NCBI GenBank assembly: GCA_019054805.1
Contig: JAHQIY010000009.1
Span: 806,001 to 870,000 of the forward strand
From: Brachionus manjavacas
Lineage: Eukaryota; Rotifera; Eurotatoria; Ploima; Brachionidae
Length of the DNA: 64,000 bases
Reading direction: 5' to 3'
The notes beneath the pieces are model-generated. The model saw only the letters and a list, made by a program, of their open reading frames with translations, did no database searches and was not told the DNA's origin. A program made the translations under genes and the position numbers. Positions within the stretch are counted from its first letter, which is position 1, and the number at the start of each line of letters is the position of its first letter. Positions 44,765 through 59,101 of this stretch are shown piece after piece.

Positions 44765-47700
44765 ATTTAATCTATTTTTTCCTCTAAATTGTAATTTTTT
44801 TTGAAAACTGAAAACTCAGATTTTTCTTGCATAAGAATTATTATCCCTTCATGTGCCAACTTCAAAAAAAATTGATATTAACTTTTCAATTTTTTAAGCT
44901 AATAACACTCAGTATTGATTAGATTTGCATATAATGAATATTTTTGAGTTTTCTGTACTCGTTCACTCGAATTAAGTTTATTATTGAATAAAATTGTTTT
45001 AAGAAAATTTAGTATTGATTTCTCAACATTTTTATCAAGAATTAAATTTAGAATAAAGATAAAACTTAGAAATAAATTAGCTTTAAAATTATTGATAAAA
45101 AAATAAACTAGAGTTTATTTTAGTTTAGTTAAATCAACGATCAATCTTTCGTCCAACATTTGATGAATTTTTTTCTTGAATTTATCTTGAAAGCAATTCC
45201 TTTTTGTGAAGAGTTGAAGATACGTTTGAAGAATCGAGCATTTTTAGCATTATCAAGTTAAAAATAATACCAAGTTTTAAATTGAACTAAAAGTCTAGTT
45301 AAATTTTATTAATCAAAATAGATGAAGAAAATTTCATCAACTGATCTTCCTTTTAAAATTGATACTTGAAAAGCTGTCAAATTTTTAATGAGAAATCTAA
45401 AATCTATTTTTTAACATTATTAAATCTAATAATATAAGCGTAAAAATATGCCTCAAATTATCAGTTAAATTACCAGAATAATTATTATATTGTTAAAGAA
45501 GATACTCTTGCGATTATGAACCATATTTAAAGGCTTTTGCACAGCGGAATTTCTTGAGAGCATCTTCAATAATTACAAAAATTAAGAATTATATTTTAAA
45601 AAAATTTGTTCTGTTTTTCATTTACAAAGAAAATTTCTGTTTTAGAGACGTTTTTGTTTAACTTTTTTATCAAAATAATTTTTATTTTAATTAAAACTAA
45701 AATTTATTTTAGAAATGAGGACTAATTTAAATCACAAATTTTATAATAGTCTTTTTGTTCATTGATAGCGGAAAATTTTGCTGAAATAAGCTTATTGATC
45801 CGAATAGTCTGTTAATGTCTAGTGGTTAAGAAAATATCTTCTCATAAATTTTTTAATTAATTTTTTATTGCATCAGTTAAAAAAATTGTATAACATTTTA
45901 TTTGATAATTTTTAAATTCAAAGATAAATTATAGATTTACGTCAAAAAAATATTTTTATCCACTTAACTAATAAAATTTAAATTAATCAGAGAAATTCTG
46001 TTAAATTATTTGAAAAAAATTTTCATGCTTGGTAATAATAGATAATTTTTGGTTTTATATAACGAGGTTTTTTATAAGGATTTATTTATGTCTTGAGTGA
46101 AAAATTAATCTGTTAGCTCATAAGTTGACATTCTACGCTGCAAAAATTCCAAAAAATAAATATAAAAAATCAATCTAAATTTAAAAAATAATCGTTTGAA
46201 CAAAGAAAATATTTAATCTATTTTAATAATTACCAGATTCAAGTTTAAAGATGAAAAGAAATGATTTTTATCGATAAAATTTATTTAAGTCTAAAAATGC
46301 TTGTTTTAGAAAAATAATTGCAATTAATTTTTTTAAGATTTTTTGAATAAAATTTTAGAAATTGTCTTTTTGCTATTTTAAGAAAATTGATATTGATTAA
46401 CAAGTTCTATTTTCAGGGTTAATTTATCAAGATAAAGGGAAATAGATACACAATTTTCAACAAGTTTAAGTTTAATTTAAGCTGATATTTAAAAAAAATA
46501 ATGTAGATAATGATAAAAATGCTCAATTAGATCGAAATAAATTTAAATATGTCTATTATAAGTTCATTGATATGAATTGCGTTTTCATCTAAATTTAAAT
46601 AAAATTAAGATAAATTTTTATAAGTTTTAAAATATCTGTTTTAGATTATTTGATAAGACCGAGATTCATTACAAAGATCAATCTGCTGTCAAATTACAGA
46701 AATATTTTTCTAATGTTCAAAATTTTTTTGCAGAAAAAAAATAATCACTTGAATAATCATGATTTTAATATGAATTAATAATTAAACAAATTGCTAATCG
46801 ATTCAAATTAGTTTATGATTTTCTGCTTTATTAGCTCAACTAAAAAAGAAAACGCAGTTAGTTTTTTCATTTGAAGGTCGAAAAATTTGAATATCATGCC
46901 ACATACAATCATCTTAATGCGCCTAGAAAAATTAGAAGTTCCGCAATGATTAAGTCAAAATTCAAAATGGAAAATGAACATATCGTTATAAATTTGTTAA
47001 CTACACGCTAGTTTATTTAAATCATCAATGCAATAGTGTTTTTCCTTATACTTGATTAGATAACTAGAATAGGAATTCGGTTTGTCCCACCAGTCTATGA
47101 TTACCATGCTGATTTACTCTTTTTCCTATTTAATTTTTCTAATTTAAATAGACAAAATTTTCATTAAAATGATCAAATTTTTTTTTCAAATTTTTTGAAT
47201 TAATCAAAATGTAAATTAGATTTTTTCATTGCTAAAAAATAAACTGAGAAAATATAGTAATTTATTTTCAATTCTTTTAAGAGGAATAATAAAAGTCGCC
47301 AAGCACATTAAAAATTGATTACTAAAAAAAAAATTATTCAGAAAATAATTACCTTGAAGTCGCTGGAGCGGTTTGTCAGCTTCTAAGTTATCTTTAATTT
47401 TTTTCCAATTCGTGAATTCAGAATTTCAAATGAGATTTTTTAGAAGTAAAAGAGCATTTTTGATCAAATATTTATCAAATAATAAATTATCAAAGAACAG
47501 GTTGATTGTGTAATTTTAATTTTAATTTTTTGAAATTTCAAGGCACCTGCCAAATCAAATCAGAAACAATATTTGCTCATCTAATATATTTTGAATGTTG
47601 ATTGATTTAAGATTTTTTAAAAACAAAAATATCTATTTTTCTATTCTCATCACAAATTAGCCATAATTATCGATCTAAATTGTCAATCAAACTTTCAATA

Positions 47701-48610
47701 AGATTGTTTCAAGAATGTTCAGCTAACACTCGAGTTTTTATTTCTTAATAAAAATTTAGCTATTTAGCTTAAAATTCCGATTTTTAAAATCACAAAACAA
47801 GGTACTTTGCCAGATTTTGCTAAATTAAATTTTTTCTCGTATCAATTTATTTTGATATGAATGTTTTAGACACAATAATTTATTTTCTATTTAATATTAA
47901 ATATTAAATATTTTAGTATATTGTAAAGGTTTTAATTCATTTTTTTCTTTTAAACATTTAATGTCTTTGAAATACAGAACTTTTTCTGGAAATTTAATTA
48001 ATATTTAATATTTTAAATTATATTAGTCGGGTTTGAAAATGAAAGAAAAAATTATTGATAATTTCATTTTCTTAAATAAGATGATTTATTTAATTAAAGA
48101 TGTAAAAAAGAAAGGTTTATTTGTATATGTAATAATGCTGTTGATGGTAGATAATTATAACAAAAATCAATCCCTTTGAAAGATCGTCTATTATTCTATG
48201 GATTTCAGTTTACTTTCAAAACTTTAAAACAAAAAGGAAATTAGAAAATCGTTCGGCACTCGAGTTTTTAGATTATCGAGGACCGGAATAATGAGGTAAA
48301 ACTGCTAAAAAAAGTTGTGATATTGAAAGGTGTAATATTTAATTTATAAAGAAAATCAAGTTCAGGAGAATTCTTTATTTAATGGAAGATAATTCTAGGA
48401 AGGTAATTTGCCAGAAGTTACTTACAAAATCAGTTTTATTTTTTTTTTTAAATTTGAAGCTCGAACAAAATTAAAAAAGTCATAAATTAAATCAAGTTTT
48501 ATTTTTTCGAGATAATCGATATTCAAAAAAAATTTGTGAAGTTTTTGAAAAAGTCAGCAATAAAACGATTCTTTTAAAAAACAGAATCGACATGAATTCG
48601 ACTCGAGTCA
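44765..48610. other. Gene-free AT-rich stretch
   Basis: Read in all frames and for repeats. Only short frames, homopolymer runs and AT words were found. Nothing supports a gene or a defined element. Confidence 0.5.
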
Positions 48611-49140
48611 GGCAATGTGAATTTTCATACAAAAATTTCAAAATAAAATTTAAATTCTTAATAAAAATATGGCTTTTGAAGTACAGATTATTCTGTAGTT
48701 TTTAAAAGGTGAAACAAACAATGTTTCATTTAACAGTCCAATTTAAGAAAAAATTTAAAGAATTGTTTCCCAATAAATTGATTTTTTTTAATCAAATCGA
48801 ATGTTAACATAGAAATGAAGAATTAAATTTTTACAATTGTAACTATGACAGAATTTTAACATTTAAATAATAAAAATTTACAAAATGCAAAAAAATATTC
48901 TGTTTTGATTAGATCATCTAGACAAGAAATAAATAAATTCCAAATTATTGATATTTTTTTTATCATTAAAATTTTCCTGTTAATAAAAATTAATCTTTTT
49001 TTGTTGAATTTAGTGAAACAAATTGTGTTTCATGTTGTTTCATCATCAAATTTTGAAAAGCTCAATTTTGTCAATTTAAATCAATGAAAAAGAATTTAAT
49101 TTTGTAATTTGGAAAGGTTTGTATGAAATTTCACAATGCC
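48611..49140. mobile_element. Mutator-like miniature element, family M1, copy B (530 bp)
   Basis: Terminal inverted repeats of about 23 bp: left GGCAATGTGAATTTTCATAC, right complement GGCATTGTGAAATTTCATAC. A perfect 9-bp target duplication CTCGAGTCA lies at 48602-48610 and 49141-49149. The left part matches copy A (29155-29806). There is no long frame with recognisable domains. Size of the duplication and inverted ends point to a non-autonomous Mutator-like element. Confidence 0.88.
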
Positions 49141-49149
49141 CTCGAGTCA

Positions 49150-52100
49150 CATTTCTATTGCACATCTCTGATGAAAATTTTTTTTCTTTGTTCCATTTCG
49201 TCTTTGTAATCCGTGTCATACTCATAGCATTTTTAAAATCAATTCATCTCAAAAATTAATGGCAATTTTAAATTTAGAAGAAATTAAATAAAAACTTATT
49301 TTGTTTAGAGCTAATTTTTCAGGTTCAGTTCAGAGAAAAATGAACCTGTTTTCGACTATTTTTTTTTTCTATATTATTAAACATTTTTTTATGAGGTTTT
49401 CATCTATTTAAAAATAAACTCTTTATCTCATTATATTTTAAAGTTATATCGTTTTTGTTGTTGTTGGCTAAAAATTGAAATTTAAAAAATATCGCAAAAT
49501 CATAGCCTTTGAATTTTTTTTTTCATGATCTGAATTTACCTTTTTAAAAGCTTTAAAAAAATGCATATTTAATTTTATTTTTTTTTCCTAAAAAAATGAA
49601 TAAATACAAAGACCTATGATATTAAACTTTAAGACTTTTTCAGGAAAAGACAATATACGAAGCTAATAATAAAATATGTTCAGTTTTTAGAAAATAAATT
49701 CCACCTCAAACTCATGAGTATTTATTGAAAAAAAAACACTCAAAATAAGTTGCGATTTCGAATTTTGAAAATTTGCAATTTATACATTTTTATATCAAAA
49801 AATTATTTAAATTGGCTATTTTTAGCTTTTTTGTTTAATTTAGAATTCTTCTGTGTTTAATTTCTACAGAAAAAAATCATGATGTGCTAATTCTAAAATT
49901 TAATAAAAATTTTTGAAATTTTTTTTATAAATTAATTTTTCCATTTTATATTTTTAGTTGCATAAGAGATCCAAACTTATTTTACCACTAAGACCAGAAA
50001 ATTCATAAAAATTTTTTGGTCTTTTTTAAAAAGCTTTACAATTAATTATCACCAAAATTTTAATTACATTTAATATTACATGGGTAATGGGTAATCTTGT
50101 TTGTTTTTGCTTTATTCATTTTGTCATTAGGTTTCTACAGAAAAAGTTCTAATAAATCAAAGTTTTAAAAATCATTTTCGTATTTTAAGCTTTGAGATCT
50201 TAATGTGACAATTTTTAAGGTTCTCGGTGAATTTTTATCACCATTTTTGTTTTAATTTTCAATTATTTTACTACTTTTAAATAAATTTGATAAAATTTAA
50301 TTAAATCAGATTAATAAAATAAAAATTAAGATAATTAATTGTAGTTTTTTTTCATCATAAATAATCTAATTTTTATTTAAAAATCGTTATCTGATTGTGC
50401 AATTTCTTAAGAGGCTAAGTCAGCAGCATTTTTTAAGACTAAAAAATACTTTAATGACACTTCCAGGAATAAGAAACTGATATTTTAGTAAAAAAGGCGT
50501 ATAAAACATCGAAAATTATTTTTAAATTTGAATTTACTTCAGTCTAAATAAAAAAATTAAACAGCAATTTTTGTGAAATATGCTTTTTATTATGTTTATT
50601 TTTAAATGAAACGGATATTGAGAAAAAATCATCTTTTTCTAGTGATACAGTTCTAAGTTTTAAGTGATAAGAATATCAGTTATTTTATAATGAAATTTTT
50701 TTTAATTATTTAAAATTTAAATTTTTTTTTACAGAACATTTTTTTCGTAAATTTATTAAAATAGTTTTGAATCAAAAACGATTTGATTGCCAAATGCAAT
50801 TCCTGGAATCAAGCCTAGAAAGATAGAAAGTCTTCTTATATGTTCTAGATCGGATTAGAAAAGTGTTTTTTTGACTTGAACGCCAATTTCTAAAACAAAT
50901 TAAACATTTTGCTTTAGGATCCAAAATTTTGGAATAAATTGCTTTCGATATTTTTTTAAAAGATTCAAGAGAATAAAAACGCATGATAATTAAATTCAAT
51001 TCCATTAAAATATTAATTTTAAGAGCTTGATAAAAATTCGATCCTGCTTAATTAAAATTTGTCAATAATAATTTATTAATATCGAGTTGGCTTTTGCGGA
51101 AAGTAGACAAAATTGAATTAGTCAGAAAAAACTTTTACTTTTAAGACGAACAGAAAAAACTTCTTCAGCTAGATTAGATTAAACAATTGCTGGTTGACTC
51201 ACTTGGTTATGATGATTCCAAAAATTGTTCGTTCTTGTCACAGTTATTAAAACAAACAAATTCTAACTTAAAAATGTTAAGCTTACAAATTCTCTTGATG
51301 AATTGAACCCCCCAAGGAATAAAGTTTTCGTTTTTATTCTATTTTAATCAAACAATTGTTTTAGAGCTTCAAAGCAAGCTGTACCATTGAGGTAAACGTT
51401 CCAATAAGAGCTTTTAAGTGAATGCTGAAGAGCGGATGCGATGCAACGAAACAAGGAAGAATTTTTAAAATAAAAATTCTTATTAAATCGAGATAATGGC
51501 TCTAATCCATTCATCAAGCTATAAAGGTTTCAAGATAATAGGTGCATTAAACAGTCAAATAGTTTAAAAAAATCTATAGACACAATCTCATTTTAAAATC
51601 TGAAATTTAACTATTATCTAAAACTCTGCTAAAACAGACTTTGTTAATAAAAGGAACAGTTTATGTCTAAATAAAGCAGAAGTTGTACCTTTAAAGATTT
51701 GTTGTGGAAAATGTCTATTTCGCACTTAATATTTAAAACATAAAATAAGTAGACTTAAAATATTTACCAGACTAATCAAAAATGAATATTTTTTTAATTC
51801 TTTTTTAAATCAAATGGAAGTTTGATTCAAAGTAATTAACAGTCACGGAGGTGACGAATTTCCTGAATTATTTAATTAAATTTTTAGTGATCCATGTATT
51901 CAGCCGAGACCAAATCAACCAAGGAATTATTAGAATTGCAAAAATGAATATTTTTTTTTTTCACAAGGATTAAATTTTAAAATAACTAATTAAATATATT
52001 ATCTTGTTTAAGTTTTTAAATTTAATTTGGTTCAATAGATAAATGTAATAGCTTTACATGATGATTCTAAGATATCTGTTTTTTTTGAATAAATAAACCA

Positions 52101-52486
52101 TGAAACGCAACAAATTAGATTAAAAACAAGTTATTTGAAGCTTAGAGCTGAAGCTGATTGAGTAATATCAATTAAAATCGCTGGCAAGATACTCTAAATA
52201 TAAACAATCTTCAGCTAAATCGAATTATTTGCAGCTCAATTATCTAATTTTTTAATTTTTTTTAACTTAAATTAAAACAAATTGAAATTTAAGAGCTTAT
52301 AAATCTGAAACTTAAGCTTTTAATATATAAAAATAAGCTTTGCTAAGTTAATGAATTTTTAATCTACAGTTTCACAGCTTCTTGAAATAAACAATATTTT
52401 ATTTATTCGATTTTTTTTTAGAATATAAATGATGTTTTAAATATAAACCAAATGAGTTTATTGTACCGACTAAAAACGCTTCAAAA
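49150..52486. other. Gene-free AT-rich stretch upstream of the GPCR
   Basis: No frame with recognisable domains, no ordered repeat. The last part should contain the GPCR promoter. Confidence 0.5.
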
Positions 52487-55194
52487 ATGCTAAACGGAAC
52501 ATCATACAAGAACATTGTTTGGATGAATAACACTAATCTGTGTAAGTAACCTTGAATTCGTCGACAAAAAATAAACTATAATTTAATTAAATTTTAATGA
52601 AATTAAATGTCTGTCTAGGGAAAAAATTCTTTCCCTAATTTAATGAAATTTAAAAAAAAAAAATTACCATTAATTTATATAATTAATTATTTTGATAAAT
52701 AAAATTTTTGGACTAACTTTAGAATATTTAGCCAAATATTTCTAATTAATTTTTTAAATTAGCTAAGATTGCCTTTTCTCTTTGTACATTTATTATTTTA
52801 TCATCAATACTACCGAACATAGCTTGTATTATTAATGATAACAATTTCTCATTAACCATTATTTTAATTACTTATTCTAATTTTAATTTCAAAATGATCA
52901 GCTAAATATTAGACCTAAACATACAAACAAGAGCAAAATCAAAAATTAATTTAAATAGTTTTTCTGTATAAAACTTTAACTTTTTGTGCAAAATGAATCA
53001 GCTGATAGGAACAAAATGCTTTTTGTTCAATGCCAAAAATTATTTAAAGGTGATTTAATAGAGAATAAATTTTTTTAATACTTTTAAATTACTGAAACTG
53101 GTATATTTTTAATTAAAACTCAAAACAAATCTACGTTTAAATATTTAATATAGACTTTTTTAGTCTCTTCCTGATATGAATGGTATTGATCCTAAAATCA
53201 ATTTTTGATGTGATAATTTAAAAAAAATAGGTATAGTTATTAATAAATACATTTTATTAAATTTATTTGTAATTTTTCTGTCATTATATTGGTTTTCCTT
53301 TAGAATACTCTCTCATTTTGATATTTTTGTTTAAAAAAAGATATTTGAATTGGCAATGCAAAATTTTAGATCAATTTCTATTCCAGTTCCCAATTCTTTT
53401 ATAGTTTTTTTATAAAAAAAAATTGGTTTGAAATATATAAAATTATTAACAATAAAATTTAATTTTTATTAAAAAGATCGATAAAATCATTGCTCAATTT
53501 AAAAAATTAAAAAAAATTCTCAAATATTTTAGTAAAACAATCAAATGTATCTTGTATATTTTTTTTAGCTTTTTTCTAAATTTAAATAGAGCTCTAATTG
53601 AATAGAAAAAATTTTTTTTTAAATTAAAAAAAAATTCAATTTATGCTATTTATCTAAATGAAAAAACAAAATTGATTTTTTAAATCATATCAAATAAAAT
53701 TTAATTTAGAGTTTATTTTTATTATAGAAGATATTCAATTTAAATTTATTTATTTTAGGTGATAATAATGAATTGAATGTGATACATCCAGCGATTGAAT
53801 ATGAAGAGATCATTAACGGCCTACATGGCTACATCCTATGGGGCATAATATTTGTGATAATCGCATTTCTCGGCTTAATTGGAAACATAATAACCATTAT
53901 AGTCCTTAAAAAAGAGCCCATTTTGACCAATTTAAACATTTTGCTGATTGCATTGGCAATAAGTGACATCTTAGCGCCTATGGCAAACGTTTTACTTGCC
54001 ATATCGTTCTATCATCTGTCCAAGCCTTATGAAAACTCGGTAAATTTTCTAATATTCAACGACATATTGCGCTATTTTATTCAACCATTGAGCACAATGT
54101 TTACCATGAGCTCAAGCTGGATACTGACCACAACAACTTTATTTCGACTCATAGCGGTCATGCTTCCGTTCCGAGCTAGGTCAATTATAAGCAAACGCTT
54201 TGCCATGATTTGTCTTTTTTTAATTTTTGGTCTTGGTCTGATTTCCATTTTGCCACTTTATGCCAATCTAATTCGCAAATTTAAATGCACCCGTGACAAC
54301 ACAGCCAAGTACGTAGCCTTTGACATGACTTCATCTGAATTCATGGGAAAATACTATGTACCTATCATTCAAACTTTATGTTTTTATTTGCCTTGGTGTT
54401 TGGCACTAATTTTGTGGTTTTTTCTGCTAAAAGCACTCAAAAAATCGGAAAAAAGTTTTAATTTTTCATTTAGTAGCAAAGACAGTCCAGGCAATTCCAA
54501 ATTGATCAAAAACAGCTTCAATAATCACAACGTTTTGGGTAACAGTAGCAATCCGGAAAATTCTAGCATTCATAGTCACACTCCGGTGCAGAATTCGAGA
54601 ATTAACAATGTAAAAACTCGCCAAAAGTCCTATAATCGAATCACACTCATGGTAGTGGTGCTGACTTTCACCAATCTTTTTTGTCGTCTTTTCACTTTTG
54701 TCTTCATTTTTGAGGTGATCTACAATCAATACCTTAAGTCAAAATATTTGCCTGATGATTACGAAATAAATGATGTGTTGGCTCAAAATGACACCGACTA
54801 TCAACCCTTCAACTACATGATTCTCAACTCAAAGTACCATTTTCCCAAATTTCTTGCCTATTCTCTCCTGCTAAATAACATATTTTTATGCATCAATCAC
54901 AGCTGCAATATTGTAATTTACACAATAACAAATCCTCGATTCAGGAGACACTTAATGGATTTGTTTGGCATCACTGATCCCGATAAGAACAAAAAAAAGG
55001 CCCATTTGCATGAAAGAAATTCGCTGATTGCAAATCGAAATACGATAATTCATAGCGAATTTTGTCATTTTAATAATCGTGTAAATACAAGTGTTGAGAT
55101 GCAAATTAATAAACGATTATTTAATTTGCGAAATTTGGTTGAGTGCTTTTGTCATTGTTGTAAATATGGGAATGTTAAAAATTCAGCTATATGA
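52487..55194 (+). CDS. Class A neuropeptide-type G-protein-coupled receptor
   Basis: Exon 1 is 52487-52541 (ATG 52487, two N-glycosylation motifs NGTS and NNTN) and exon 2 is 53759-55194. The intron is 1,217 nt, the longest in the window; phases 1 and 2 join to a Cys codon. The product is 496 residues with seven hydrophobic segments. TM1 carries GN (residues 60-61), TM2 LAISD (84-88) and TM3 ends in LFRLIAV, where DRY would be expected (FRL 147-149). TM5 is near 218-243. A long polar third loop (about 243-310, Ser/Asn-rich) is followed by TM6 and TM7 with NHSCNIVIY (398-406) then TNPRFRRHL. The TM7 pattern N-x-x-I-Y is like FMRFamide-receptor-type peptide GPCRs; the ligand is not predictable. 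No Cys is seen at the start of TM3. AATAAA at 55304-55309. Confidence 0.85.
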
Positions 55195-56067
55195 CAAGAT
55201 CAGATTTGGAAAGTTTTTTGGCAATTAAAAAAAAAAAGGCTGTCAATTTGAAATTTTTGAAAAATTTGAAGGTTTTATTACATTTTTTAATTTGATTCTA
55301 AAAAATAAATGATTTTGAAATTAATTGTATAATATTTTCATTTACATTGATGAATTTCCGTGTCTAAAATATTTTTTTCTTATTCTTCGCATTCTTCAAA
55401 CTCCAAGTGTTCTTGAACCTTTTTAAATATTTCAATTTTGCATTTTTTATTATTAAATTGTTTAGCTTTAATGAATATAACGGGTGGCCAAAAATGGTTG
55501 CCTTAAAATTCATTTGGAAAATAAATGGTGAACGGACAATGATATAATAGTGAAATTTTGATGGTTTAAAGCTTTTTTTCTCTAGTTTCTAAAATTGATA
55601 TTTTTGATAAAAATTTCTTTTAAAAATTAGTTCACTCTGGCCTATTAATTGACCCCTATCTGCGACCTAGCTTGTCCCCATAAGACACCATATAAAAGTT
55701 GCGAGCTTAATAGATCATTTTGTAGAGAATTTTGTTCAAATGATCAAATGAGCTAAAGATTGTTTTTTACCGTCTAGTTTTCGAGAAGATACCATCACAA
55801 AATACCAAAAAATGACCATTGTTCTAAAATCTAAAAAAACTTGGGTGTTTTATGTTGTTATCAAATAACTTTTGATTTATTTAAGGTATTATCTTAAAAT
55901 TTTGTGCACATATATAATTGAATTTAAGCTTTTAGATAAATATCTTTATAAAATAAAATCTTTTTTTTTGAGTCTTGATTTTCAGTATTTTTTAAACTTT
56001 AGTGCTAGATATCATTAAGTTGAAAATTTTCCCGTTAATTTTTTTTAAATTCATTTTTAAGCATTTT
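55195..56067. other. Intergenic between the GPCR and LINE D
   Basis: AT-rich. The GPCR poly(A) signal lies at 55304. A GC-richer patch at 55640-55700 has no recognisable feature. Confidence 0.45.
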
Positions 56068-56129
56068 AGTAGTAGTAGTAGTAGTTTTGACTGTAGCTGG
56101 CTAGCCAGCGAGTGTGCTGATAAGGCACA

Positions 56130-59101
56130 CTATGACAGCTGATGTGATTGATTGCTGCTCATCCAGCAATCAATGCCTGCTTTAAAGCTGTTAACATTAG
56201 GGGCTTCAACTAATTGATTTGGCAGTGAGTTCCATATGTTAGCGGTTCTGTTGAAAAAAAGTTATCTCTATGTTGGAGCCTCGAAATTTCTTTGTGATAT
56301 TTGAAGCAGTGACCTCTTCCTTGGATTTTGGTGACATTAAAATTGTTGCTTTTTTCAACCAATTCTATTCCATGCATGAACTTGTATAATTGAATTAGAT
56401 CACCTCTTTTCTTCTTTCCACCAGATTTGGAATGTTTAAAGCCTTCAATCTGCTTTCATACGGTTTGTTTCTAATTGAAGAAACAAATTTCGTAGCTCTG
56501 CGTTGAATCCTCTCAAGATTCTCACAATCCGACTTAAGAAATGGAGAGCATACAGGCACAGCAAATTCCAAAAGAGGACGAACAAAAGTTAAATACAATG
56601 ATCTAAATAACTTACAATCAAAACGAGCGAATGATTTCCTGATGCGACCCAACATTTGATTTGCTTTGTTTGTAGCCTCTATCACTTGATTTTTCCATTT
56701 GAGATTTGTATTGAAGATAACTCCAAGATCTCTTTCGGTTTCAGACGTTGATAACTGTTTACCATTAATAAAATAAGTGAATTTTTTGTTTTTATGACCG
56801 TAATGCATAACCACACATTTTGATGTGTTGAAGAGAAGAAGCCAATCTTGAGTCCACTTGAAAATTAAATCTAAATCTGATTGAAGTTTCACTGCGCTTA
56901 TTTCTGATACCGTTTGCGAGAATATTTTTGTATCATCTGCATACATTTTGACAATATTCTCTATTCCTTTTGGTAGATCATTGATATACAAAACGAACAA
57001 AAGTGGACCAATCACTGATCCTTGTGGTACACCGCTAAAAATCTCAACCCAATCCGACAAAATTTCACCTTGAACAACTCGTTGTCTTCTATTTTTTCAA
57101 GAAAGCTTCAATCCATTTTAGTGTCAGACCATCAAAGCCATACGCTTTCAATTTAGCTATTAGTCGTCTGTGCGGAACAGTATCAAATGCTTTGGCAAAA
57201 TCTAGCAGAATTACATCAACAGGAATACTTTTGTCTAGACTCATTGAGATGAAATCTAGAGTTTCCAAAAGATTAGATGTACATGACTTTTTCCTGACAA
57301 ATCCATGCTGTTCTTTAGATATAATATTGTTCTTATAAAGATAGTCTTCCATTTTAGTTCTTATTATGCTTTCCATTATTTTGCACGGAATTGAAGTTAA
57401 AGACACGGGACGATAATTGCTGGCCGTTGATTTATCACCTTTTTTAAACAATGGAGTAATATTTGCTGATCTGAATTGTATTGGAAGCTGACTATTAGAT
57501 AAAGACTTTCTGAAAATTAAAGTTAAAGGAACAGTAAAGGCTTCTGCACATTTTTTTAGCAATAGCGGATGAAGCTTGTCTACACCACATGATTTATTTT
57601 GATTAAGGTCTTGTAATTTTTTATAAACCAATTCATAACTTATATCATTTGGTTCAATGTCAACATATTCTGAACAGTTTTCATTTAGTTCAGCTACAAA
57701 AGGTGGAAGCTCCCCATCTTGTTCAATAACAAAAACATCTTGAAAACATTTATTTAGTAGATTTGATATCTCTTTCGGTTCTTGCGTTAATTCATTGTTT
57801 GACTTCTTTAATACTTTGATTGATTCTCTGATTACTTGTTGATCATTTAGATATTTGTATAATAATTTTGGATTCTTCTTAGCTTTATCCACTAAATTTT
57901 GTTCATAAGTTAGTCTGGCTCTTTTTATTTCCGAAGAAACTAATTTACAGATACTTTTGTAATCATTATAAAGATTCATATCCTTCCAGTTACATGAACA
58001 GTTCCTGTATCTAAGATTTTTCTTATTCCTAATTAAGATTTTGAGATCATCTTTTATCCAAGGTTTTGAGATACTTTTCTTTTTAGAGCCATCTGTCACT
58101 GGAATGAATCGATTACTAGCTTCACTGACATAGAAAATAAACTCATTGTACATTTCCTGAATATTTAAATTCTCAAATAAGTGCACCCAATCAATATTTG
58201 ATAAAAAATCAGAAATTTTTTCAAAGTCAGCTTTACTATTAAGAAATTTTTCAATAATATATGATTCCTTACTAACCTTGTTTTTGAGAACAAAATTGAA
58301 AAAGATGACCAGATGTCCTTTATTAATGTTACCAAGCACAAATTTTGTATCGATTGCATACACACTGCCAGACTGAGTCGTGAAAATCAAATCCAAAGTG
58401 TTGACAGCTTTTTCGTTTGACATTTGAAATGTTGGAACATTTACATGCTGATATAAAAAAGTGTCGCTTAGCGTCTCGCTGAATTTATGTTCGATGCCAT
58501 TTTCGTTTAAGATTTCTGAAACACAGCCATTTGACCAGATGATCGATGGAAAGTTAAAATCACCCATTATTAGAATATCCTTAAAACCTCTTTCATCCAC
58601 ATAGTCTTTAGCTTGTTTGAAGACTAAATCAAAATCGTTCATATCAACAAAATCGTTTGGCCTATAAAGACAGCCAACTAAATACTTTTCACAGTTAAAG
58701 TTAACAACTACCCAAATTTGTTCTATTTTACTTAAATTAAAACCTGCATCATTTAATTCAAATGAATCGATATTTTCATCAATGTAGAGACATACACCCC
58801 CGCCTCTGCGTCCATCACTTCTGTCCTTTCTGTACAAATTGTATCCTTTAATGTTTGCATTTGAGTTGCTCTTAAACCAAGTCTCACTAACTGCCACAAT
58901 TTGTGGACTATATGTTTCAATAACAACACTGAATTCATCGAGTTTATTGTCCAAAGAAGTAGCATTTAAATACATACATTTTAAAGATTCGAGATTATCC
59001 ACACGTGATGACGCTTTTGATGAACTATTATTGCTTCTTGAATTTGACGATCTGATTTCCACGGATGCCATATCGAAAGGGCGAGTCTTGTGAAAGACCA
59101 T
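56130..59101 (-). pseudogene. LINE D ORF2: endonuclease plus reverse transcriptase
   Basis: From ATG 59101. The AP-type endonuclease shows NATSLDNKLDEF, VAVSETWF, DRSDGRRGGGVCLYI, LIMGDFNFPSI and LDLIFTT (58.95-58.3 kb). The reverse transcriptase shows KSCGVDKLHPLLLK, FKKGDKSTASNYRPVSLTSI, HGFVRKKSCTSNLL, LLDFAKAFDTVPH (57.2 kb), SGVPQGSVIGPLLFVLYIND and the catalytic box MYADDTKIFSQ (56.95 kb), then ERDLGVIFNT and VRPLLEFAVPVCSPFL. The tail to TAG 56130 includes RTANIWNSLPNQLVEAPNV. Breaks: one extra A near 57088, one missing A near 56405, one missing T near 56257. Apart from these the frame is open for about 990 codons. The element would be self-mobilising if the breaks are artefacts. Confidence 0.88.
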
